64,000 nucleotides of DNA from Paraflavitalea pollutisoli (GCF_029360705.1 NZ_JARKMX010000002.1:310001-374000), one strand, 5' to 3'; shown: positions 25,971-35,262, numbered from the stretch's first letter. The notes: generated by a model from the sequence alone, not told the origin. A program made the numbers and translations.

Positions 25971-27032
25971 TTATTCTTTTTCAGGATTATCCGCTGCATC
26001 GGTCTCCTCGGCCTGATCGTCGCCCAGGTCGGTATCGAGGTCTTCCTGTGCCTTGGACTCGTGCTCTTCGCTGCCTTCCTCCGGCTCATCACCCTCCTTC
26101 TCGCTATCCATCTCATTTTTGGAGGCCTGGTTAAACAGGTTGTCGTCTTCGTCCTGGTTGAACAGGTCATTATCGGCAGAATCGTGCACACTGGTACCTG
26201 GAGCAAACAGGCCTTCCAGCGGTATTTCTGCCTTAGGAGGCTCCATTCCCAGGGTTCGCGCATCGAATACAGGATCTTCTTCGCGGTGTTCGTTGAATTC
26301 GAGAATGAAATTATTGCGGCCTTCTCCTACCATCAGCGACATATAGCGCATCTGCACCAATTCGAGCATGGAGAGGAAAAGGAAGATGGCATGTATGCGG
26401 TCTTCGCAGATATTGAAGACTTTATCAAACGACATTACTTTCTCCTTCTTCACCTGGGTCAATACGTACTCCCGGCTGTTATCCATGGTGTAGTTGTATT
26501 GCACCACGGTATGGACGGGTTTGGTACGGGTACGCGCTTCCAGTTTCTTCATGACCTTTTCGAAGGTCTTCATCAGTTTGAAGAGCGTGATCGTCTGGAT
26601 CTCTGTACCCTCGCCAGATTCTTCTCCGATGGTGGACAGGTCTTTCTGGAGGTTACCCCGTCTTACCATCATCATCCGAATGGACTCCATTTCGGCCATC
26701 TTAACTGATGCCTCTTTGAAGCGCTTGTATTCCAGGATCTTATCAACCAGTTCCTGACGGGGATCGATTTCGTTACCCTGGGCATCCAACTCTTTACGTG
26801 GCAGCAGCATTTTGGCCTTGATACGCATGAGGGTGGAAACGAACAGGATGAACTCGCTCGATAACTCGATGTTCAGTCTTTCCCCGCTGTGGATATACTC
26901 CATGAAGTCTTTGATGATCTTCGTGATGGGAATATTATAAATATCCAGCTCATCCCGTTCGATGAAGAATAACAGGAGGTCAAACGGGCCTTCAAACTGC
27001 GGCAACTTGATCTGGTAACTGGATTGATTCAC
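25971..27032 (-). CDS. scpA: Segregation and condensation protein A with acidic tail
   Basis: The product is 353 aa. ScpA is the kleisin that bridges the SMC dimer and acts with ScpB in chromosome segregation. The N-terminal domain is typical (YQIKLPQFEGPFDLLLFFIERDELDIYNIPI, then FILFVSTLMRIKAKMLLP). The C-terminal winged helix (VMSFDKVFNICEDRIHAIFLFLSMLELVQMRYM) ends near residue 245. The last 85-90 residues are an extra, strongly acidic low-complexity tail (many D/E, with two DLFNQ/NLFNQ repeats). Typical ScpA is about 250 aa. scpB is not in the window. Confidence 0.92.
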   Translation of the reverse strand: MNQSSYQIKLPQFEGPFDLLLFFIERDELDIYNIPITKIIKDFMEYIHSGERLNIELSSEFILFVSTLMRIKAKMLLPRKELDAQGNEIDPRQELVDKILEYKRFKEASVKMAEMESIRMMMVRRGNLQKDLSTIGEESGEGTEIQTITLFKLMKTFEKVMKKLEARTRTKPVHTVVQYNYTMDNSREYVLTQVKKEKVMSFDKVFNICEDRIHAIFLFLSMLELVQMRYMSLMVGEGRNNFILEFNEHREEDPVFDARTLGMEPPKAEIPLEGLFAPGTSVHDSADNDLFNQDEDDNLFNQASKNEMDSEKEGDEPEEGSEEHESKAQEDLDTDLGDDQAEETDAADNPEKE

Positions 27033-27185
27033 GCGTGCTTGTTTATTGTTAGATAACCCGGGACCTAAAAAGAAAGTCCGAAAGCACAGATCATCAACCT
27101 GTTGCTATCGGACCCACTCCTGCGGGGAGTTTATTGTTCACCGCTGGCGGCTGGGCCGAGCGGACAAATGTAAGCAAATCCCCGG

Positions 27186-28229
27186 TTAGAATTTGGCAGA
27201 AAAACCCACAGCCAGCAGTGACCTGATCTGTGTTCCGGGAGACTTATTGTCGGGACCAAACTGGCGCACATCATCGTCATATATAAGATCCAGGTTATAA
27301 GTAACACTCAGAAATTTATTCACTTTCATGACGATGGCGTTGGTCCAGAATACGTCGATGTTTTGTGGTTTGGAGCCAATTTCCTCGATGTCCAATTGAT
27401 CGGGACCAGTGGGCGTAAACCGATATGTTTTCAGGTAGTTGGAATACAGGTCCAGGCGGCTTTTGTAGGTCACGTTTTTGAAGATCTCTTTTTCAAAATT
27501 GACGGAGGCATAGGCGCCTGCTTCGCACTTTACCTTCCGGGCCGGATCTACTCCGTAAAAGGTAGACAGGGGCGCTTCGAAGCCGCCACCATCCGGTCCG
27601 GGATCGCCGTTGGGGTAATAGTAACTTTTGGGGTCATTGGTCACGAATACGAAACGAGTAGAGATAGGGGAAAAGAACACGCTGAAATAGCTGGTCGGAT
27701 GCCAGTCAAAACCGGGTGCGATGACGAGGTAAGCGGGGGCAAACAGGCCGGATATCCTGCGTTTGTACCCTTTGCTACGATAGTCGTAATCAAAACCATC
27801 CGAGAACTGACTTCGGAAGTTGACTACACCGGCCACACTTAGGGTTTTGTTGAGCTGATGGCCAGCCTTGCTATACAAGTCTATCTTGTCATCGGTTTTG
27901 CGAACGCCTTGTGAGGTTGTGTTTACCATGGCGTATCCGAGATCAAGGTTATTGTCCCAATAGAATTTGCCTTTCTTGTAGTTGGCATATACGCTGAGGT
28001 AGGCAGCTGTGGTGAAGGAGAACTTTTCGGCACCTGCTGCCCAGTTCTTACTACCGCCCTGCCCTACGTTCAGGGAAAACATTCCACCTTTCTTCCAACC
28101 TGATTTATGGGAAGTATCCTGTGCGAGCTTTTTTTCAGACTGTGCTTTCATGTCTTTTACGCTAGCGTCCTGTGCGTGTGATACGATACAGGGCATGGCC
28201 AGGAGTATGAGTAAAATGAACTTTCTCAT
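27186..28229 (-). CDS. DUF3078 outer-membrane protein
   Basis: The product is 347 aa with a signal peptide (MRKFILLILLAMPCIVSHAQ). The mature region begins with a short charged helix and GWKKGGMFSLNVGQGGSKNWAAG, the hallmark start of DUF3078. Alternating beta strands with aromatic girdles follow (YANYKKGKFYWDNNLDLGYAMV, FFSPISTRFVFVTN) and a terminal strand LLAVGFSAKF. It is predicted to be an outer-membrane barrel of unknown role. It lies between scpA and mscL, all on the minus strand but with 60-150 nt gaps. Confidence 0.85.
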   Translation of the reverse strand: MRKFILLILLAMPCIVSHAQDASVKDMKAQSEKKLAQDTSHKSGWKKGGMFSLNVGQGGSKNWAAGAEKFSFTTAAYLSVYANYKKGKFYWDNNLDLGYAMVNTTSQGVRKTDDKIDLYSKAGHQLNKTLSVAGVVNFRSQFSDGFDYDYRSKGYKRRISGLFAPAYLVIAPGFDWHPTSYFSVFFSPISTRFVFVTNDPKSYYYPNGDPGPDGGGFEAPLSTFYGVDPARKVKCEAGAYASVNFEKEIFKNVTYKSRLDLYSNYLKTYRFTPTGPDQLDIEEIGSKPQNIDVFWTNAIVMKVNKFLSVTYNLDLIYDDDVRQFGPDNKSPGTQIRSLLAVGFSAKF

Positions 28230-28289
28230 AAAGTATGATTTGATTATGGTAAAGACCGCTTACCTGATCAGTAAGCTGCAATGAAAAGA

Positions 28290-28676
28290 CTATCCTTTTT
28301 TCTTGAGTTCGTCGCGAATCTCGACTAGTAATTTCTCGGTTGGAGTTGGAGCTGGGGGAGCTGCGGGGGCGGCTTCTTCTTTCCTTTTCACCCGGTTCAT
28401 AAATTTGATCAGGAGGAACAAAGCAAAGGCCACGATCAGGAAATTGAGAATCGCAGATATAAACAGACCGATCTTAACGGTACCGAATACTACAAAATCG
28501 TCCAGCTTACTTAAGTGAGCGGCTTCCAAAGCGGGTTTGAGGATAAGGGGAGTAATCACATCTTCAACCAATGAACTGACGATCTTTCCAAAAGCAGCTC
28601 CAATAATTACACCGACAGCCAGGTCTACGACATTGCCTTTCATGGCAAACTCCTTGAATTCTTTCATCATGCCCAT
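28290..28676 (-). CDS. mscL: Large-conductance mechanosensitive channel
   Basis: The product is 128 aa, normal length. The N-terminal helix and TM1 ([37 protein letters not shown]), the periplasmic loop, TM2 ([26 protein letters not shown]) and the charged C-terminal bundle ([15 protein letters not shown]) are all present. It opens on membrane tension to release solutes during hypo-osmotic shock. The Ala/Pro linker ([14 protein letters not shown]) before the C-terminal helix is slightly long. Confidence 0.96.
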   Translation of the reverse strand: MGMMKEFKEFAMKGNVVDLAVGVIIGAAFGKIVSSLVEDVITPLILKPALEAAHLSKLDDFVVFGTVKIGLFISAILNFLIVAFALFLLIKFMNRVKRKEEAAPAAPPAPTPTEKLLVEIRDELKKKG

Positions 28677-28972
28677 ATTGATACGTTTTAAAGTGAAGGA
28701 TAAAATCTATAGTAAATTAAATAATACATAAGACATGGCAATGGCAATCATTTACCCATTACGAAATAATTCCGTCGGCTCTATTGATCTATAATAATAT
28801 GGGACAATATTGTTTAAGTAATCCAATCAATAAATACCAACAGCCGGCACATATTATAAAAAACAGGCCAGCTTGTTGTGCAAGCATCCAGTAACTCTAC
28901 TCAGGAGGTTTCTCAACTTTGGGAAGTCGCATCAAATAGCAACAATGCCAGCTTGAATATTAAGCGATCAAC
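28677..28972. other. Gene-free interval between PPK2 and mscL
   Basis: About 296 bp, AT-rich at the left end. I see no gene, no strong hairpin and no exact -7 promoter element. The mscL promoter must lie in its first part. Confidence 0.3.
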
Positions 28973-29740
28973 TTAAAATGCAGGGTTGGATTTCTTCAAA
29001 CCGGGATATTGCATGTCCAGCTTTTTCAGCGTATTTAATAACGTCGATGAAATCAGGTATTCTTTGTACCAATTCTGATCGGCTGGTACGATCGTCCACG
29101 GTACATCATTACAATATTCGAAGCAATCTTCATAGGCCTCGCGGTATTCCTTCAGCAATTTTGCTTCCTTAAAATCACTTTCGTTGTATTTCCATTGCTT
29201 CGTGCGGTCCTGGATCCTTTCCTGTAGTCGTTCCTGTTGCTCTTCGGCAGACACATGCAGGTAAAATTTCAGGATCCTGGTATTGTTGTGTTCTTCCAGC
29301 AATTGCTCAAAATCATTGATGGCTTTCATCCGCTTCTTCGCCATATCGTCGTCGATCCATTTGTGTACCCGTGTAATAAGGATATCTTCATACTGCGACC
29401 GATTGAACACCTGGATCATCCCTCTGGCCGGCGCCGACTCGTGCACCCTCCACAAGAAATCATGGCTCAACTCGGCTGCCGTTGGTGTTTTGAATGACTT
29501 TACCGTAACGCCCTGTGGATTCATCGACGTAAACACATTGCGCACTACACCGTCCTTTCCACTGGCATCGGGCCCTTGCAGGATCACCAGAATCGCATGT
29601 TTCGACTCCGCATACAGCAGGTTTTGCAGTTCATCGAGCTCTTGCAGGACACCTTGCGTTTTAAGCTTGGTCGCTTCCTTGTCAAATTCTTTCGGTGCTC
29701 TTGTGGAAATGTCTGCGAGTTTGATCCTGCCCATAGTCAA
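28973..29740 (-). CDS. Polyphosphate kinase 2, class III-like
   Basis: The product is 255 aa. PPK2 enzymes move phosphate between polyphosphate and nucleoside mono- or diphosphates. Walker A is QGPDASGKDG, followed by NPQGVTVKSFKTPTAAELSHDFLWRVH and the lid/Walker B region FNRSQYEDILITRVH. The sequence between these motifs resembles class III enzymes such as that of Cytophaga hutchinsonii, which phosphorylate both AMP and ADP. The class is an inference. The start could also be the ATG two codons in (MGRIKL). It has its own TAGCTTTG promoter. Confidence 0.9.
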   Translation of the reverse strand: MTMGRIKLADISTRAPKEFDKEATKLKTQGVLQELDELQNLLYAESKHAILVILQGPDASGKDGVVRNVFTSMNPQGVTVKSFKTPTAAELSHDFLWRVHESAPARGMIQVFNRSQYEDILITRVHKWIDDDMAKKRMKAINDFEQLLEEHNNTRILKFYLHVSAEEQQERLQERIQDRTKQWKYNESDFKEAKLLKEYREAYEDCFEYCNDVPWTIVPADQNWYKEYLISSTLLNTLKKLDMQYPGLKKSNPAF

Positions 29741-29780
29741 TGGTTTGATACAATTAAGGTATTCTATTTTACGCGTCCGG

Positions 29781-29788
29781 CAAAGCTA
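29781..29788 (-). promoter_or_regulatory. TAnnTTTG promoter of the PPK2 gene
   Basis: TAGCTTTG on the minus strand, exact consensus, 40 nt before the ATG. It lies between the frr terminator and PPK2, so PPK2 is a separate unit. Confidence 0.5.
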
Positions 29789-29810
29789 TAGATGCCCGGG
29801 GTTTGCCTGC

Positions 29811-29840
29811 AAAAAAAAGCCACTTCGCGGGGAAGTGGCT
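29811..29840 (-). terminator. Terminator of frr
   Basis: AGCCACTTC and GAAGTGGCT form a 9-bp stem with a 5-nt loop. Leftward it runs into eight T. It lies just after the frr stop. Confidence 0.85.
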
Positions 29841-29866
29841 ACTATATTCAAACCGGATGCCAGGGA

Positions 29867-30430
29867 CTATACGGTCATGATGTCTTTTTCTTTCGCAGCC
29901 AGGTGCTTGTCGACCAGTGCGATAAACTTATCAGTTAGCGTCTGCATATCTTTTTCAGCATCTTTGGCCGCATCTTCGCTCAGGCCATCTTTCTGGAGTT
30001 TCTTGATCTGCTCCATAGCATCCCGGCGAATGTTCCTGATGGCCACCTTGGATTGCTCGCCTTCATTCTGGGCGCGCTTTACCAGGTCGCGGCGCCGCTC
30101 CTCTGTTAAGGGAGGCATGAACAACCTGATGACTATGCCGTCGTTTTGTGGGTTGATCCCAATATTTGAATTGATGATGGCGCGCTCGATGGGTTGCAGC
30201 ATATTGCGCTCCCAGGGCTGAATGCTCAGGGTGCGGGCATCGGCAACGGTGATATTACCTACCTGGTTGATTGGGGTGGGAGTTCCATAATAATCGACTA
30301 CAATACCATCAATAATGGTGGGGGTGGCTTTACCCGCACGCACCTTTACCAGTTCTGATTCCAGGTGACTGATGGCTTTGTCCATGGCTTCCTGCGCATG
30401 TGCTTCAATAATATTTAACTCGTCTGACAT
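29867..30430 (-). CDS. frr: Ribosome recycling factor
   Basis: The product is 187 aa, normal length. It splits post-termination ribosomes with EF-G. Diagnostic segments are AMDKAISHLESELVKVRAGKATP, YYGTPTPINQVGNITVADARTLSIQPWERNML, IERAIINSNIGINPQNDG and the C-terminal long helix with LTEERRRDLVKRAQNEGEQ. It is monocistronic here, with its own promoter and terminator; the usual partner pyrH is not adjacent in this window. Confidence 0.96.
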   Translation of the reverse strand: MSDELNIIEAHAQEAMDKAISHLESELVKVRAGKATPTIIDGIVVDYYGTPTPINQVGNITVADARTLSIQPWERNMLQPIERAIINSNIGINPQNDGIVIRLFMPPLTEERRRDLVKRAQNEGEQSKVAIRNIRRDAMEQIKKLQKDGLSEDAAKDAEKDMQTLTDKFIALVDKHLAAKEKDIMTV

Positions 30431-30454
30431 AATTTATTGATTGTTGATGCGCTG

Positions 30455-30462
30455 CAAATGTA
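30455..30462 (-). promoter_or_regulatory. TAnnTTTG promoter of frr
   Basis: TACATTTG on the minus strand, exact consensus, 24 nt before the frr ATG. Confidence 0.55.
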
Positions 30463-30578
30463 GGAAGAATACAGAATTTACCCACCAGAATACGATCTAT
30501 CTACACACATTCAGAACATCTGTCCAGTGTCTTCATCACTGAAAATCATGTTATTTACTTCAAAAGGGATGAAATTGG

Positions 30579-31706
30579 CTAGTTTTTCTGCTCCAGGATG
30601 GTATCCTTGGTCAGCGGAACGATGCGTGAATTATTGCTATTATCCGGCTTGACAGTTCTTGCTACAAACAGGCGCGGACGTGGGCGGGTATAATACAATG
30701 CCGCAATGCCACTGAAGAAAATCAACAGAATGGCCAGGATGATCCAGGTGCAACCGGCATCCCGCAGCGCATAAGACACGACGATCGCCAGCAAATTGAT
30801 GGTTACCAGCGTCAGTGTAATGGTTCGGTGTGAAAGTCCTTTATCGAGCAACAGGTGGTGCACATGGTTACGGTCCGGGCTGAAAGGCGATCGGCGGCTT
30901 ACGATACGGATGGCAAATACCCGTAATGTATCCAGCAAAGGAATCATTAGGATGGCGAATCCAATGGCGGGAGAAGCAGCGATGGGGTATGGTACGCTAA
31001 CTGCGTTGGCGACCTCGATGAACTTGACGACCAATATCGAATTGATCAACCCGATCATGAGCGACCCCGTATCCCCCATAAAGATCTTGGCAGGGTGAAA
31101 GTTAAATATCAGGAATGCTGCCAGGCTACCCGCCAGTGCGAAGGCCAGGATGGAATAAGCCGGCATATTGATCTGCAGGAAATAGAAACCAAAAACAGTC
31201 GAAGCCATTAAACCGAGGCTACCTGCCAACCCGTCGATACCATCGATGAGGTTGAAGGAATTGATGATCACGATCACGGTGAAATAGGTCAGCAACAAGC
31301 TGAACGATTCCGGCAGTTCATGGATCCCCATAAACCCGTGCATGCTCCTGATCTGGACGTTACCCTTGTAGATGATCAGGAATGCTGCCAATACCTGCCC
31401 GATGAACTTCTTGATGGGCGATATAACGAGGATATCATCCTTGAGTCCCAGGAAGAAGATCACGAAACTGGCTGCGAGGAAATATTGAAATTCGGGAGAT
31501 GTGTGAAATTGAATAGCGATCAAACAGGCCATTACAAAGCCTGCAAATATCCCCAACCCACCCAGGGATGGAATTGGATTCTGATGGATCTTTCTTTCGT
31601 TCGGTAAATCAAACAGCTTCTTTCTTTCCGCTACAGTTATAATAACCGGGATGGCCAAAAATGTAATAGTAAAAGAAATAGCTATTGATAGTAATACATC
31701 AAACAT
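30579..31706 (-). CDS. WecA/MraY-type undecaprenyl-phosphate sugar-1-phosphate transferase
   Basis: The product is 375 aa from the ATG; a TTG 7 codons upstream is less likely. About ten TM helices. It transfers a sugar-1-phosphate, commonly GlcNAc, from UDP-sugar to undecaprenyl phosphate to begin polysaccharide assembly. Family residues: NERKIHQNPIPSLGGLGIF near the N-terminus, the Asp pair in FLGLKDDILV, NSFNLIDGIDGLAG, FMGDTGSL, and RNHVHHLLLDKGLSHR near the C-terminus. The latter is typical of WecA/TagO rather than MraY. The donor sugar is not determinable. Confidence 0.9.
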   Translation of the reverse strand: MFDVLLSIAISFTITFLAIPVIITVAERKKLFDLPNERKIHQNPIPSLGGLGIFAGFVMACLIAIQFHTSPEFQYFLAASFVIFFLGLKDDILVISPIKKFIGQVLAAFLIIYKGNVQIRSMHGFMGIHELPESFSLLLTYFTVIVIINSFNLIDGIDGLAGSLGLMASTVFGFYFLQINMPAYSILAFALAGSLAAFLIFNFHPAKIFMGDTGSLMIGLINSILVVKFIEVANAVSVPYPIAASPAIGFAILMIPLLDTLRVFAIRIVSRRSPFSPDRNHVHHLLLDKGLSHRTITLTLVTINLLAIVVSYALRDAGCTWIILAILLIFFSGIAALYYTRPRPRLFVARTVKPDNSNNSRIVPLTKDTILEQKN

Positions 31707-31780
31707 TAGCCTGGTTTTGGTGACCAAATTTATCTACGTGCTGCTAATCAGGGCCGTTGGGGCAAATTTGGTGCCGGCAG

Positions 31781-31788
31781 CAAAACTA
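31781..31788 (-). promoter_or_regulatory. TAnnTTTG promoter of the WecA-type gene
   Basis: TAGTTTTG on the minus strand, exact consensus, 74 nt before the chosen ATG. Confidence 0.45.
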
Positions 31789-31905
31789 CGGCCTATTTCC
31801 CAAATAACAACTTCTCTAATAAGTACTTTATTGTTAATCGTAACGTTTAGTTGCCAAAAACAATAAAAAAATTAGCCCTGTTTATGGGTCAAAAGCAAAT
31901 TCATG

Positions 31906-31913
31906 TAGTTTTG
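31906..31913 (+). promoter_or_regulatory. TAnnTTTG promoter of the transketolase half
   Basis: TAGTTTTG, exact consensus, 22 nt before the ATG. Confidence 0.5.
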
Positions 31914-31935
31914 CTTCCACATTTAAAGTTAGCTT

Positions 31936-32772
31936 ATGCCCCCATTAAAAGACATTGCCTCTCAGATCAGGCGTGATATAGTTCGGATGGTTCATGGCGC
32001 AGCCAGCGGCCACCCAGGTGGTTCACTAGGATGTACAGATTACTTTACTGCCCTGTACTTTAAAGTAATGAAGCACAATCCGCAGTTCAACATGGATGCT
32101 ACGAACGAAGACGTTTTCGTTTTATCCAACGGACATATCTCTCCCGTATACTACTCTACCCTGGCCCGCGCAGGTTATTTTGATATCAAAGAACTGGCTA
32201 CTTTCCGTAAGCTGAATTCCAGGCTGCAGGGCCACCCCGCCACGCATGAGCACCTGCCTGGTATCCGTATGGCCAGCGGCTCGCTGGGTCAGGGAATGAG
32301 CGTTGCCATTGGTGCAGCCCTTACCAAAAAGCTGAATGGAGAGAACACTGTCGTGTACTCTTTACACGGAGATGGAGAGCTGGACGAAGGCCAAAACTGG
32401 GAAGCCATCATGTTTGCTGCTCACCACAAGGTGGACAATCTCATTTCTACTGTGGATTGGAATGGACAGCAGATCGATGGACCAACCAAGAAAGTTATGA
32501 ACCTGCTGGACCTTGGCGCCAAGTTCGAAGCTTTCGGCTGGGAGATCATCCGCCTGGAAAAAGGCAACGATCCCGACGAAGTTGCGGCTACGCTTGAAAA
32601 AGCGAAGACATTCGTAGGCAAAGGAAAACCCATCGTTATCCTGATGACCACTGCCATGGGCGCTGGTGTTGATTTCATGCAAGGTTCACACGAGTGGCAT
32701 GGTATCGCCCCTAACGACGAGCAACTGGCCAAAGCGCTGGCACAATTGCCCGAAACACTCGGCGACTATTAA
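31936..32772 (+). CDS. Transketolase, N-terminal (ThDP-binding) subunit
   Basis: The product is 278 aa, the N-terminal half of a split transketolase. ThDP-pyrophosphate-binding features: HGAASGHPGGSLGCTDYF, LSNGHISPVYYSTL, GSLGQGMSVAIGAAL and the cofactor motif HGDGELDEGQNWEA through DWNGQQ. The C-terminal half (pyrimidine-binding plus C-terminal domain), which supplies the catalytic Glu, is not encoded downstream. A terminator follows after 20 nt and the next gene is on the other strand. Split transketolases normally have adjacent halves, so the partner must lie elsewhere in the genome. Confidence 0.9.
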   Translation: MPPLKDIASQIRRDIVRMVHGAASGHPGGSLGCTDYFTALYFKVMKHNPQFNMDATNEDVFVLSNGHISPVYYSTLARAGYFDIKELATFRKLNSRLQGHPATHEHLPGIRMASGSLGQGMSVAIGAALTKKLNGENTVVYSLHGDGELDEGQNWEAIMFAAHHKVDNLISTVDWNGQQIDGPTKKVMNLLDLGAKFEAFGWEIIRLEKGNDPDEVAATLEKAKTFVGKGKPIVILMTTAMGAGVDFMQGSHEWHGIAPNDEQLAKALAQLPETLGDY

Positions 32773-32792
32773 TCGATCGACAAAATCATACA

Positions 32793-32830
32793 AAAAGCCG
32801 GAATGAGTGGTCACTCGTTCCGGCTTTTCT
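32793..32830 (+). terminator. Terminator of the transketolase half
   Basis: AAAAGCCGGAA pairs with TTCCGGCTTTT; an inner GAGTG/CACTC stem extends it. The downstream side ends in TTTTCTATTT. Confidence 0.85.
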
Positions 32831-32891
32831 ATTTATCGACGTCTCAACTTTTTGAGACACCATAGCCAATTTTTTTGATTCCAGCGGATCC

Positions 32892-33419
32892 TTACTCCCG
32901 AAATCCGGGGTTAAACCATGCCATGGGTATATCTGCCTCGAAGCCGCCGCTATCGCTCGCTATCCTACGCTCCAATCTCCCTTCCCGGATAAATCCCAGC
33001 TGCTCGTAAAAGCGAATGGCGCGATCGTTGCTTTCCTTGGCCACCAGCTCAACCCGCAAAATACCGGGATGTCGGGTCTCTACTTCCTGCAAAAAGGCCT
33101 GAAAAAGATGGCGACCAATGCCTTCTTGCTGAAAAGCGGGATGTACGACCACCGTCAGTTCAGTCAACACATGGCCGAATACGGCTGGCTCCATACGAGC
33201 TGCATGTATCTCCGCCACGAGCAACCCATTTACGGACTCCTGGGCTACCAGGAGGATACCATGATCCGTGCTTTTCTTGATGAAAGATCGCACGTAGCTA
33301 TCAGTTACCTCAGCCGTTTTGCGGGCAATGCCACTCCCCTTTAGGGTTACGGCGTGGTACAAAGCCCGGATGGCTTCCAGGTCATCGAGGGTGGCAAAGC
33401 GAATTTCGACAGGCTGCAT
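32892..33419 (-). CDS. GNAT-family N-acetyltransferase
   Basis: The product is 175 aa. Strand ELTVVVHPAFQ leads into the acetyl-CoA motif QQEGIGRHLFQAFL; then ILRVELVAKESNDRAIRFYEQLGFIREGRLERRI is the conserved NxxAxxxYExLGF block. It is similar to small-molecule or RimI-like acetyltransferases. The substrate is unknown. The ATG is 39 nt after the permease stop on the same strand, so it could be last in the rbfA operon. Confidence 0.88.
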   Translation of the reverse strand: MQPVEIRFATLDDLEAIRALYHAVTLKGSGIARKTAEVTDSYVRSFIKKSTDHGILLVAQESVNGLLVAEIHAARMEPAVFGHVLTELTVVVHPAFQQEGIGRHLFQAFLQEVETRHPGILRVELVAKESNDRAIRFYEQLGFIREGRLERRIASDSGGFEADIPMAWFNPGFRE

Positions 33420-33457
33420 AGTTGAAGATTTATCGATGTCGGATGGACCATTCCCGG

Positions 33458-34684
33458 TTAGCTCTTCAGTTCGATCGGCTGGAAGGCTGCTTTACGCGAA
33501 GGGAACCAGGAGGCCAGGAAAGCGATCAGCATGACGGTACAGATGGTCAACAGGAAATCACCAGGCACCAGTTGAACCGGATAATAGTTGATCAGGAAGG
33601 TGCCTCCTTCCAGGGGTATCAGGTGAAACTGCACCTGGGCCCAGCAAAAGCCAACGGCCAACAATATGCCCGTAACCGCTCCCAGTCCGGCCAGTAGGAG
33701 TCCTTCACTGAGAAATATCTTTTGAATGAGCCCCCGGTTGGCGCCCATGGCTTTCAGTACCTGGATATCCTTTTGCTTTTCCAATACCAGCATCGTCAGT
33801 CCGCCGATCATGGTAAAAGCTGCTACGATGAGCATGAGGGTCAGGATGCCATAGATCGCCCATTTCTCGAGGGTCATTACGCTATACAGGCTTTTATTTT
33901 GTTCGTACCGCGTCGCTACGACATAGTCTTTACCGAGCAATTGCCGGATCTGTTTGGCGGCAGCATCGGCCTTGTCTTCGTCGGTGAGTGCCACTTCTAC
34001 CTGGCTATATTGATTGGGCTGTAGCGACAGCATACGCCGCATGAAGTCGATGTTGGTGATCGCGTACTTATTGTCGATATCTGCCTGGATGAGAAATGCA
34101 CCAGCTGTATTAATATTCTCTGCCGCTACCGACTGGTAGAGATCGGTAGCACTGGTCGACTCTCCGCCTCTGAAAATATAGGCCAGCAACGGGTACAGGT
34201 TTCTGTCAGATGCGACTCCCAAACCTCCCTCTACGCCATTCCCCAGCACAATGAATGGCCGGTCGCCCGTGCCGATATTGTATTCGCCGCGGACCATGTT
34301 TTCCGATACGCCAGTCACTTTTGCATACCCCTCATCGACGCCCTTCAGCACCACGGGATACTGAATATCGTCGTTGAGCAGCAGGGTCTTTTCTTCGATC
34401 ACCCGGGCATATCCGACAACATCCTTGATGCCACCAATCTGTTTCAATTGCTCAGGAGTGAGCGTGATCGATTTGCTACCCTGCTGGGGGGAGATCAGAA
34501 TATTCGGATAGAAGGAGGAGTACAGTGATTTTACGAGTCCTTCGAACCCATTGAATACACTCAGCACGACGATAAAGGCAAACGTGATACACATAATCGC
34601 CACCATACTGATCCAGGAGATGATATTGATCGCATTGGTAGACTTCTTTGCTTTAAAGTAGCGCCAGGCAAACAGGAAATTCAT
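33458..34684 (-). CDS. LolC/LolE-type ABC transporter permease
   Basis: The product is 408 aa. TM1 is at about residues 20-45 (NIISWISMVAIMCITFAFIVVLSVFNGFEG). A large periplasmic MacB-like domain (about 50-265) and a three-TM FtsX domain (IYGILTLMLIVAAFTMIGGLTMLVLEKQKDIQVLKAMGANRGLIQKIFLSEG) follow. The EKQKDIQVLKAMGA loop is the coupling helix for the ATPase. It is probably the lipoprotein-release permease, forming a homodimer with a LolD ATPase encoded elsewhere. It follows rbfA by about 57 nt. Confidence 0.9.
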   Translation of the reverse strand: MNFLFAWRYFKAKKSTNAINIISWISMVAIMCITFAFIVVLSVFNGFEGLVKSLYSSFYPNILISPQQGSKSITLTPEQLKQIGGIKDVVGYARVIEEKTLLLNDDIQYPVVLKGVDEGYAKVTGVSENMVRGEYNIGTGDRPFIVLGNGVEGGLGVASDRNLYPLLAYIFRGGESTSATDLYQSVAAENINTAGAFLIQADIDNKYAITNIDFMRRMLSLQPNQYSQVEVALTDEDKADAAAKQIRQLLGKDYVVATRYEQNKSLYSVMTLEKWAIYGILTLMLIVAAFTMIGGLTMLVLEKQKDIQVLKAMGANRGLIQKIFLSEGLLLAGLGAVTGILLAVGFCWAQVQFHLIPLEGGTFLINYYPVQLVPGDFLLTICTVMLIAFLASWFPSRKAAFQPIELKS

Positions 34685-34741
34685 GTCGGAGATAGCATTT
34701 AGGAGGAATAATGGTTGGGGGTAGATCAGGCGGTTCCAGGT

Positions 34742-35119
34742 TTATCCGGCACCTTCTTCACCCTTTTTCTCCTCGTTGATCTTTTTGAACACGTCTTCCA
34801 TTTTGAACACATGATCGAGGGTATCATCTATGTAAAACCTGAGTTCGGGCATACGACGAAGTTGCTTGCCTACTTTGGTGGTCAGTTCTTTCTTGATCTC
34901 CCAGGCCCGCTCCTCGATCTTCGCCAGGGCTGCCTTGGCGTCGCCTACCTGGAAGAGGCTCAGGTAAATACGGCACTCCAGCAGATCGGGCGTCATTTTT
35001 ACGGACACGATCGATACCATACCGCCGTTGACCATGGTGAGGCCCAGCCGCTGAAATATCCCGTTCAATTCTTCGTTTAACAGGCCGGCCACTTGCTTTT
35101 GACGCTTCCCTTCTTGCAT
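34742..35119 (-). CDS. rbfA: Ribosome-binding factor A
   Basis: The product is 125 aa, a KH-fold small-subunit maturation factor. The segments QVAGLLNEELNGIFQR, GGMVSIVSVKMTPDLLECRIYLSLF and LRRMPELRFYIDDTLDHVFKMEDVF match the family. The C-terminal EEKKGEEGAG tail is charged. It is divergent from the ABC exporter. Confidence 0.93.
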   Translation of the reverse strand: MQEGKRQKQVAGLLNEELNGIFQRLGLTMVNGGMVSIVSVKMTPDLLECRIYLSLFQVGDAKAALAKIEERAWEIKKELTTKVGKQLRRMPELRFYIDDTLDHVFKMEDVFKKINEEKKGEEGAG

Positions 35120-35262
35120 ATCATTAACGATTTAATCGTGGTAAAATTAGTTACTTTGCGCTGTTTATCACCATTTCAGGCTACGATTTGCCCTAATATA
35201 CGGTCGGGAAGACTGGTGGGATGCAGGAATGGATGCCTAATATTTGAACCATTTTAACATAC

